Source: Methylocystaceae bacterium
GTDB taxonomy: Bacteria > Pseudomonadota > Alphaproteobacteria > Rhizobiales > Beijerinckiaceae
Direction of reading: 5' to 3'
Length of the DNA: 5,434 bases
Assembly (NCBI GenBank): GCA_003152255.1
Contig: PLZT01000421.1
Span: 1 to 5,434 of the forward strand
Shown piece after piece: positions 1-5,434 of the stretch (position 1 is its first letter; each line of letters starts with the position of its first letter). Below the pieces are notes generated by a model. That model saw nothing but the letters and a program-made list of their open reading frames with translations, was not told the DNA's origin and did not search any database. Both the position numbers and the translations under genes were made by a program.

Positions 1-2801
1 AAGTCGATCATCATGATCGCGTTCTTTTTAACGATGCCGATGAGCAGAATAATGCCGATGATCGCGATGATATCGAGATCGTGACCCGTGACGCGAAGCG
101 CCAGCAGCGCGCCGACGCCCGCCGACGGAAGGGTCGAAAGGATCGTGATCGGGTGAACGAAGCTCTCGTAAAGAACGCCGAGAACGATATACATCGTGAT
201 GATCGCCGCGACGATCAGCAGCACCTCATTGCTCAAGGAGGCCGTGAAAGCCGCGGCCGAGCCCTGCATCGCCGTGGTGAAGCTGTCCGGCAGGCCGATC
301 TCCTGCTCGGCGGCCTCGATGGCCTTCACGGCGGCCCCGAGCGAAGCGCCCGGCGCCACGTCGAACGAGATGGAAGTCGCCGGAAACTGGCTCAAATGCG
401 TAATTTGTAGCGGTCCCGTGCTTTCCTCGATGTGCATGATCGCGGAGAGAGGAACCTGTCCGTTCGACGACGACGACGACGGCAGATAAAGGTCCGACAA
501 GGATTTAAGCGAGGTTTGAAATTTAGGATCGACCTCCATGATGACGCGGTATTGATTGGACTGGGTGTAAATCGTGGAAACGATGCGTTGGCCGAACGCG
601 TCGTAGAGAATGTTGTCGACCGTCGCCATCGTGATGCCGAAACGCGCCGCCGTTCCGCGATCGATCACGATGTTGAGGGTCTTGCCGCGATCTTGAAGAT
701 CGCTCGCGACATTGGTGATTTCCGGCAGATCGCGCAATCGCTCCAGAAGCTTCGGAACCCATTTTTGCAGTTCCGACCCATTGGCGTTCTCGACGACGAA
801 ATGATAACCGGCGCGGCTGACGCTCGAGTCGATCGTCAGATCCTGCACGGGCTGCATGTAGAGCTTGATGCCCTTCACCCGCGCGGTGGAACTCTGGAGG
901 CGGGCGATCACCTCGGCGACCGACGACTTGCGCGCGCCGAACGGCTTCAGCTCGATCAGAAACCGTCCGGTGTTCAAAGTCGTGTTGGCCCCATCGACGC
1001 CGATGAAGGAACTCAGACCCGCGACATCGGGATCCCGGCCGATGACGTCTCCAAGAGCCTGTTGTCTTTCGGTCATCGCAGCGAAGGAAATTTCCTGGCT
1101 CGCCTCCGAAATCCCCTGGATCGCCCCCGTGTCCTGCAACGGAAAAAATCCCTTTGGAATTTCAACGTAAAGCAGACAAGTGAGAATCAGCGTCGCGATC
1201 GCCGCCAACAGCGTCAATGGCTGATGTTCAAGCACGACGTCGAGGGCGCGCGCATATTGCTTGATGATCCAGTTGAATCCGCGTTCGGAGGCAAGATCGA
1301 AGCGGGTGCGCTGCGCGACGGTGCGATGGCGCAGGAGCTTCGCGCAAAGCATGGGGACGAGGGTCAGCGCGACGAAGGCGGAAATGATGATCGTGACCGC
1401 GAGCGTGATGGCGAATTCATGGAAAAGACGTCCAACGACGTCGCCCATGAACAGCAGCGGAATCAGCACCGCGATCAGGGACACGGTGAGCGAAATGATG
1501 GTGAAGCCGATCTGCCGCGAGCCGCGCAGCGCGGCTTGTAGCGGCGCCTCGCCTTCCTCGATGTAGCGCGCGATGTTTTCGATCATCACGATCGCGTCGT
1601 CGACGACGAAGCCGGTGGAGATCGTCAGAGCCATCAACGAAAGATTGTCGAGACTGAATTTTAGCAAATACATGACGACCAATGTGCCGACGAGCGACAG
1701 CGGCACCGAGAGGCTCGGAATAATGGTCGCGGGCAGATTGCGCAAAAAGACGAATATGACGAGAACGACCAGAACGACCGCGAGGCCAAGCTCGAACTCG
1801 ACATCTTCGACCGAAGCGCGGATCGTCGTCGTTCGGTCGCTCAGCACCGTCACGTCCAACGCGACCGGGAGGGACGCGCGCAATTTCGGCAGCAGCGTCT
1901 TGATCGTGTCCACGACCTGAATAACGTTGGCGCCCGGCTGGCGCTGGATGTTGAGAATGATCGCGCGCGTCGAATTGGCCCATGCCGCGATCTTGCTGTT
2001 CTCCGGTCCATGACGCACGCTCGCCACGTCACTGACGCGGACGGGGTTGCCATTGCGATAAGCGACGATGACATCGGCAAACTTCGCCGCGTCGTCGATT
2101 TGATCATTGGCGTTGATCGTCGAGGATTGTTGCGGGCCATCGAAGGCGCCCTTGGGCGTGTTGGCGTTGTTGTTGTTGAGCGTCGTGCGCAAATCGTCGA
2201 TATTCAGCCCATAGGCGGCGAGCGCGCCCGGATTGAACTGGATGCGAATGGCGGGGCGCTGGCCGCCGCTTATGCTGACGAGGCCGACGCCGGGTTGCTG
2301 CGACAGCTTTTGCGCCAGACGGGTTTCGACGAAGTCTTCGATTTCGATCAGCGGCAGGGACTTCGACGTGACAGCCAGCGTCATGATCGGCGCGTCGGCC
2401 GGATTGACCTTGGCATAGACCGGCGGCGTCGGAAGATCCTGGGGAAGCAGGTTACCCCCCGCGTTGATCGCCGCCTGCACCTCCTGCTCGGCGATGTCGA
2501 GGCTGAGGTCGAGATTAAACTGAAGCGTGATCACCGAGGCGCCGCCGGAACTCGCCGAGGTCATCTGATTGAGCCCGGGCATTTGCCCGAACTGTCGCTC
2601 GAGCGGCGCCGTGACGGCCGATGTCATGACCTGCGGACTGGCGCCGGGATAAAAGGTCTGCACCTGAATCGTCGGGTAATCCACCTCGGGCAAGGCGGAC
2701 AGTGGCAGAAAATTATAGGCGAACATGCCCGCGAGCAGAATGGCGACCATCAACAGCGTCGTGGCCACCGGACGCAGAATGAAGATTTCCGAAGGGTTCA
2801 T
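1..2801 (-). CDS. mdtB: RND efflux permease, MdtB-like, 3' end missing
   Basis: This is the inner-membrane proton/drug antiporter of the pump. Translation from ATG at 2801 is open to the left edge: 933 full codons are visible, about 90% of the usual 1,025-1,040. TM1 is about 9-31, and [19 protein letters not shown] is typical of MdtB. The first periplasmic region (about 35-335) holds [11 protein letters not shown] and [12 protein letters not shown]2-TM6 span about 336-488, with TM4 carrying [20 protein letters not shown]7 is about 528-548, the second periplasmic region about 549-858, and TM8-TM10 about 859-931. Asp401 and Asp402 match the proton-relay aspartates D407/D408 of AcrB, and Lys926 in [12 protein letters not shown] matches K940. 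The relay residues of TM11 and TM12 lie beyond the edge. From memory, segments such as [20 protein letters not shown] and [18 protein letters not shown] fit E. coli MdtB better than MdtC. No frameshift or internal stop was found. MuxB-type naming is an alternative, and substrates cannot be inferred. Confidence 0.96.
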   Translation of the reverse strand, partial: MNPSEIFILRPVATTLLMVAILLAGMFAYNFLPLSALPEVDYPTIQVQTFYPGASPQVMTSAVTAPLERQFGQMPGLNQMTSASSGGASVITLQFNLDLSLDIAEQEVQAAINAGGNLLPQDLPTPPVYAKVNPADAPIMTLAVTSKSLPLIEIEDFVETRLAQKLSQQPGVGLVSISGGQRPAIRIQFNPGALAAYGLNIDDLRTTLNNNNANTPKGAFDGPQQSSTINANDQIDDAAKFADVIVAYRNGNPVRVSDVASVRHGPENSKIAAWANSTRAIILNIQRQPGANVIQVVDTIKTLLPKLRASLPVALDVTVLSDRTTTIRASVEDVEFELGLAVVLVVLVIFVFLRNLPATIIPSLSVPLSLVGTLVVMYLLKFSLDNLSLMALTISTGFVVDDAIVMIENIARYIEEGEAPLQAALRGSRQIGFTIISLTVSLIAVLIPLLFMGDVVGRLFHEFAITLAVTIIISAFVALTLVPMLCAKLLRHRTVAQRTRFDLASERGFNWIIKQYARALDVVLEHQPLTLLAAIATLILTCLLYVEIPKGFFPLQDTGAIQGISEASQEISFAAMTERQQALGDVIGRDPDVAGLSSFIGVDGANTTLNTGRFLIELKPFGARKSSVAEVIARLQSSTARVKGIKLYMQPVQDLTIDSSVSRAGYHFVVENANGSELQKWVPKLLERLRDLPEITNVASDLQDRGKTLNIVIDRGTAARFGITMATVDNILYDAFGQRIVSTIYTQSNQYRVIMEVDPKFQTSLKSLSDLYLPSSSSSNGQVPLSAIMHIEESTGPLQITHLSQFPATSISFDVAPGASLGAAVKAIEAAEQEIGLPDSFTTAMQGSAAAFTASLSNEVLLIVAAIITMYIVLGVLYESFVHPITILSTLPSAGVGALLALRVTGHDLDIIAIIGIILLIGIVKKNAIMMID
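465..479 (-). repeat. Five-unit trinucleotide repeat encoding polyserine in the permease
   Basis: Five consecutive TCG codons on the minus strand (CGA repeated five times on the plus strand) encode Ser775-Ser779 within [14 protein letters not shown]. This lies in the second periplasmic region of the permease, just before the strand leading to VPLSAI. From memory, E. coli MdtB has a short Ser-Ser-Asp-Gly-Gly turn at the equivalent place, so this is probably a surface loop. Changes in repeat number would stay in frame. Confidence 0.7.
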
Positions 2802-2813
2802 CGCGGGCGGCCG

Positions 2814-2823
2814 TCTCTCTTTT
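2814..2823 (-). promoter_or_regulatory. Possible weak ribosome binding site of the permease gene
   Basis: On the minus strand the gap before the permease contains the purine run AAAAGAGAGA, ending 12 bases before the ATG at 2801. It is a poor Shine-Dalgarno match with a long spacer, but nothing better is present. The start itself is supported by the protein, since [13 protein letters not shown] matches the usual RND N-terminus and no in-frame start codon exists between the adaptor stop and 2801. Translation may depend partly on coupling to the adaptor gene. Confidence 0.35.
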
Positions 2824-2846
2824 GGGCGAGGGGCGTGGCGGACGGG

Positions 2847-4238
2847 TTATTCCGCATCGGGCCGCTTTCTGGCGCGACGCTCGCGGGCCTTCTCCGGGTC
2901 CCAGTCGCGCTTGTCCCACCCGGCTCCCTCGCGCTTGTCGGGCCCCACGCTATCCCCATCGCGTCGCGAGCGCCTGGGCGGAGCGACCGCCTCGGAAGTT
3001 GGCTTATTGTCGGCGATCTTGATCTCAGCGCCGTCGCGCAAGCGGTCGGCGCCGTCGATGACGACCTGGTCGCCTTCCCCGACGCCGCTCTTGACCTCGA
3101 CCATGCCGCCGTCGGCGACGCCGAGCGTGACGGGCTGCACGGCGACCTTGGCGCCCTCCTTGACCACATAGACGAAGGAGCCGTTCGCGCCGGTCTGGAC
3201 CGCGGCGACCGGCATGGTGATCACGTTCTTTTCGACATCGACCAGCAATTGAACGTTCACGAACTGGTTGGGGTAGAGCTTTTCGTCCTTGTTTTCGAAC
3301 TCCGCCCTGGCCTTGACCATGCCGGTCGTCGTGTCGATCGTGTTGTCGAGCGTGTTGAGGCGGCCGACCCCGAGCGTGTTGGCGTTCGCCCGGTCCAGCG
3401 CGGTCGCCCGCAGCACGCCGCGGGCCTTCAGCCCGGCGGTAATTTCCGGCAGATAGTCCTCCGGCACCGAAAAAATCACCGAAATCGGATCGATCTGGGT
3501 GATCAGGACGATGCCGTTCGCATCGCCCGTCGTCACGTAATTGCCCGCGTCCACCTGCCGAAGGCCCACGCGTCCGGAGACCGGTGCGATGAGGTGGGCG
3601 TAGGTCAGATTCAAGGTCTGATTGTCGACCTGCGCCTGATCGCTTTTGACGCTGCCCTCGTATTGCTTGACCACCCACACCTGGTTTTCGGCCTGCTGCC
3701 GCGCGATCGAATCCTGCTTCATCAAGGTGTTGTAACGCTTAAGGTCCGCGCGCGCCTGATCGAGAAATCCCTGATCGTGGCGCAACTGCCCTTCGTACTG
3801 CTCTTTCAACACCTGATAGGGACGCGGGTCGATCTGGGCGAGGAAGTCGCCCTTTTGAACCATCTGCCCTTCCTTGAAGGCGACCTCGGTCAAATAGCCG
3901 TTCAACTGCGTTTTCACGATCACATTGGCGATGGGCGTCACGGCGCCGAGCGCGTTGCGGACGATCTTGATGTCGCCCCGCGCGACGGTCGCGACCCCGA
4001 CCGGTTGAGCGCCGCCGAACTGGCCACGTCCCGGCGGCCTTCGGCCCTGGTCCTGCGGCCACATGATCCGGTAGGTCGCGTAGCCGAGCAGCGCGACGAT
4101 CAGCAACCCGAGAGCGATCGCGACCGGCGAGCGCCGCGCGATCGCTTTTGGCGCCGACTCCCGCTTAGTCTCGACGTCGCCCGCGGGGCCAACTTCGTAT
4201 TTTATCTCGGGGTCGGGGAGAGCGACATTATCGTCCAT
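2847..4238 (-). CDS. mdtA: Periplasmic adaptor (membrane fusion protein) of an RND efflux pump, MdtA-like
   Basis: The 463-residue protein should link the inner-membrane RND permease to the outer-membrane channel. It has a cytoplasmic N-terminus of about 37 residues, one hydrophobic helix at about 39-58 (preceded by ARR, no lipobox), and a Gly/Pro/Arg-rich linker at 61-78. The adaptor core follows. The first half of the lipoyl-like domain is around 100-137, with the pattern NGYLTEVAFKEGQMVQKGD. An alpha-hairpin lies at about 139-206, and the second lipoyl half at about 207-245 contains LIAPVSGRVGLRQVDAGNYV. The beta-barrel region covers about 250-335, with LYPNQFVNV at 321-329, and the membrane-proximal domain about 338-410. 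This order is that of the HlyD/AcrA family, and the sequence most resembles MdtA of MdtABC pumps. It is longer than E. coli MdtA (about 415) because of an N-terminal extension and a charged tail at about 412-463. The ATG at 4238 is supported by a good Shine-Dalgarno sequence (AGGTGA, 7-base spacer). The permease gene starts 45 bases downstream. Confidence 0.95.
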   Translation of the reverse strand: MDDNVALPDPEIKYEVGPAGDVETKRESAPKAIARRSPVAIALGLLIVALLGYATYRIMWPQDQGRRPPGRGQFGGAQPVGVATVARGDIKIVRNALGAVTPIANVIVKTQLNGYLTEVAFKEGQMVQKGDFLAQIDPRPYQVLKEQYEGQLRHDQGFLDQARADLKRYNTLMKQDSIARQQAENQVWVVKQYEGSVKSDQAQVDNQTLNLTYAHLIAPVSGRVGLRQVDAGNYVTTGDANGIVLITQIDPISVIFSVPEDYLPEITAGLKARGVLRATALDRANANTLGVGRLNTLDNTIDTTTGMVKARAEFENKDEKLYPNQFVNVQLLVDVEKNVITMPVAAVQTGANGSFVYVVKEGAKVAVQPVTLGVADGGMVEVKSGVGEGDQVVIDGADRLRDGAEIKIADNKPTSEAVAPPRRSRRDGDSVGPDKREGAGWDKRDWDPEKARERRARKRPDAE

Positions 4239-4245
4239 CTTTGTA

Positions 4246-4251
4246 TCACCT
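4246..4251 (-). promoter_or_regulatory. Ribosome binding site of the adaptor gene
   Basis: Read on the minus strand this is AGGTGA, followed by a 7-base spacer (TACAAAG) and the ATG at 4238. It is the best Shine-Dalgarno match in this gap, and it fixes the adaptor start at 4238 because no other in-frame start lies between the outer-membrane factor stop and this ATG. Confidence 0.75.
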
Positions 4252-4280
4252 GTCTGATGGCTCGCGGGCCATGCCTGTGT

Positions 4281-5434
4281 TTAGCGCGGCTCCGGGGCGG
4301 TAGACGTGACGGTGGCGGGCAAGGCGCTGATCGGGACTGGCAAAGGCGGCGCTTTAATGGCGGAGAGATCGTCGATCGCGGGAAGACTCGCGGCGTCCCA
4401 ACCGCCGCCGAGCGCCTGAATCAGGCTGACACTCGCGACAAAGAGATTTTGCCGCGCGGTCAGCGCCGATTCCTCGTTCGACAGCAACGTCGCCTGCGCC
4501 GTCACGACCGAGGTGAAAGCGACCGTGCCGACGCGATACTGGTTGAGGTAGAAGCCCACGGCGTCGCGCGCCTCCTTCACGGCTTCCCTATATCTCTCGG
4601 CTTCCCGCGCCAGGATGCGAATCGCCGCGAGTTGGTCCTCGACCTGCTGGAACGCCGTGACCACGGTTTGGCGATAATTCGCGACGCCCTGGTCGTAGCT
4701 GGCCTTGGCCGCCTGCAACTGGGCGTCGAGCAGGCCGCCGTCGTACATCGTTTGCGTGGCGCCGCCGATAATCGACCACGCCTCGTTCGCGGCGATGACC
4801 GGCCAGGGCTGCGGGCCAATGAAAGTCAACGCGCCGGTCAGGCTGATGTTCGGATAGAAATTCGCCACGGCGACTCCGACCAGCGCGTTCAACTGCTGCA
4901 ACTGCCGTTCCGCCGCCGCTATGTCGGGACGCCGCTCCAGCAGGCGCGACGGCACGGTCACGGGGAACCGCGGCGGAGTTTGCGTGGCCCAGCGGCGTCT
5001 CGGAATGCTCAGCTCGTACGGAGGCCGCCCGGTCAGCACGGCGATGGCGTGTTCGTATTGGGCTCGCGCCACGCCGACATTGATCGCCTGCGCCTCCGTC
5101 GACAGCACCTGATTATCCGCCGTGATGAAGTCCGCGCGGCTGGAAATGCCGACGTCGTACTGGTTTTTGAGGATATCGCGCGTGCGCCTGAATCCCTTCA
5201 GCGTGTCCTCGATCACGGCCTCAAGCTCGTCGGAGGCGCGCAGATTGAAATAGGCGGTCACGAGTTGCGCCTGCGCCAGCAACTTCGCATTGGCGAGGTC
5301 GGCCGCGCTGACCTGCGCCGACGCGGCGTCGGCTTCAACCGTGCGGCGAATGCGGCCCCACACATCGACCGCCCAGGTGGCGTTCAGCGCCGCCGTGTAA
5401 TTCCAGTTGAAGGCGGGCGCGCTCGTGGAGGACA
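4281..5434 (-). CDS. Outer-membrane factor (NodT/OprM-like) of an RND efflux pump, 5' end missing
   Basis: This encodes the outer-membrane channel subunit of a tripartite efflux pump. In this family three copies form a beta-barrel in the outer membrane with a long alpha-helical tunnel into the periplasm. The gene runs off the right edge: 383 residues plus a TAA stop are visible (first full codon ends at 5432), against roughly 450-500 for the family, so about 100 N-terminal residues, including any signal peptide or lipobox, are missing. Visible family hallmarks, numbered from the first visible residue, are VWGRIRR at 24-30, LLERRPDIAAAERQL at 164-178, FYPNISLTG at 192-200, YDGG at 230-233 and ALGGGW at 340-345. 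The two halves have the internally repeated helical pattern of outer-membrane efflux proteins. The C-terminus is a proline-rich tail. A GTG codon at 5363 could be taken as a start, but coding similarity continues upstream through an NATWAVD segment, so it is internal. The adaptor gene follows after 42 bases. The family is clear; the exact ortholog and substrates are not. Confidence 0.95.
   Translation of the reverse strand, partial: SSTSAPAFNWNYTAALNATWAVDVWGRIRRTVEADAASAQVSAADLANAKLLAQAQLVTAYFNLRASDELEAVIEDTLKGFRRTRDILKNQYDVGISSRADFITADNQVLSTEAQAINVGVARAQYEHAIAVLTGRPPYELSIPRRRWATQTPPRFPVTVPSRLLERRPDIAAAERQLQQLNALVGVAVANFYPNISLTGALTFIGPQPWPVIAANEAWSIIGGATQTMYDGGLLDAQLQAAKASYDQGVANYRQTVVTAFQQVEDQLAAIRILAREAERYREAVKEARDAVGFYLNQYRVGTVAFTSVVTAQATLLSNEESALTARQNLFVASVSLIQALGGGWDAASLPAIDDLSAIKAPPLPVPISALPATVTSTAPEPR

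Larger units (their letters stand above)
1..5434 (-). other. Tripartite RND efflux operon (outer-membrane factor, adaptor, permease)
   Basis: Three co-directional genes encode the three layers of one efflux machine. The gaps are 42 bases (4239-4280) and 45 bases (2802-2846), with no GC-rich hairpin followed by a T run in either, so co-transcription is likely. The outer-membrane factor comes first. In E. coli mdtABCD the locus has no outer-membrane channel gene and borrows TolC, whereas here the channel is encoded with the pump. The promoter and any regulator must lie to the right of the window. A second permease gene (mdtC-like) could lie to the left but is not visible. Confidence 0.85.

Noticed and set aside
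432..1541. A long plus-strand open frame (369 codons) opposite the permease gene.
   Set aside because: Its translation is dominated by Arg, Asp, Gly and Glu with no recognisable domain. It is the antisense shadow of a well-conserved RND permease in GC-rich DNA, where long antisense open frames are expected.
1417..1983. A minus-strand open frame (188 codons) inside the permease gene in another frame.
   Set aside because: It is Arg-rich and overlaps the TM2-TM5 region of the permease, whose own frame is intact and conserved. It is a frame shadow.
1..2801. A possible frameshift or pseudogene in the permease, because no single closed open frame covers the region.
   Set aside because: The minus-strand frame from 2801 is open without interruption to the edge. 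It simply lacks a stop because the window ends first, and the translation is conserved throughout.
2725..3171. A plus-strand open frame (148 codons) crossing the adaptor-permease junction.
   Set aside because: It has low-complexity Ser/Arg/Pro composition, lies opposite two clearly coding genes, and shows no domain pattern.
3025..3678. A minus-strand open frame (217 codons) inside the adaptor gene.
   Set aside because: It is an Arg/Gly-rich out-of-frame reading of the adaptor core, with no independent support.
4239..4280. A possible terminator between the outer-membrane factor and the adaptor.
   Set aside because: The only inverted repeat is a 5-base stem with a 6-base loop and no following T run, so it does not look like an intrinsic terminator.

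Overview
The window is a coherent piece of a tripartite RND-type efflux locus, transcribed entirely from the minus strand (right to left). In order of transcription it holds: the 3' part of an outer-membrane factor gene of the NodT/OprM type (start beyond the right edge), a complete MdtA-like periplasmic adaptor gene, and an MdtB-like inner-membrane RND permease gene whose last roughly 100 codons lie beyond the left edge. Nearly every base is coding. The two gaps are 42 and 45 bases, neither shows a terminator, and the arrangement reads as one operon. The promoter, any regulator gene and whatever follows the permease are outside the window.

Organism: the DNA is GC-rich with strong third-position G/C bias. 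An outer-membrane factor, an adaptor and an RND pump together imply a Gram-negative bacterium. The NodT-like outer-membrane protein beside an MdtA/MdtB-like pair fits a proteobacterium, and an alphaproteobacterium of the Rhizobiales/Hyphomicrobiales kind is my best guess from style and composition. There is no rRNA or other taxonomic marker to confirm this.

How the parts work together: the permease binds substrates from the periplasm or outer leaflet and uses proton influx to drive extrusion. The adaptor, anchored in the inner membrane by one N-terminal helix, bridges the permease to the outer-membrane channel, which opens to the outside. The permease keeps the acidic pair of TM4 (Asp401-Asp402) and the lysine of TM10 (Lys926) that form the proton relay in this family, so it looks active. 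It resembles MdtB more than MdtC along its length, and E. coli MdtB works with a second permease, MdtC. A second permease gene just past the left edge is therefore a reasonable prediction, but it cannot be seen here.

I found no sign of a previously undescribed system. Oddities are modest: all three genes share one reading frame and each pair is separated by a single stop codon; the adaptor has a highly charged C-terminal tail; the permease has a short polyserine tract encoded by a trinucleotide repeat; and a nine-codon mini-ORF sits in the gap before the adaptor. No tRNA, rRNA, CRISPR array, insertion sequence or attachment site is evident.
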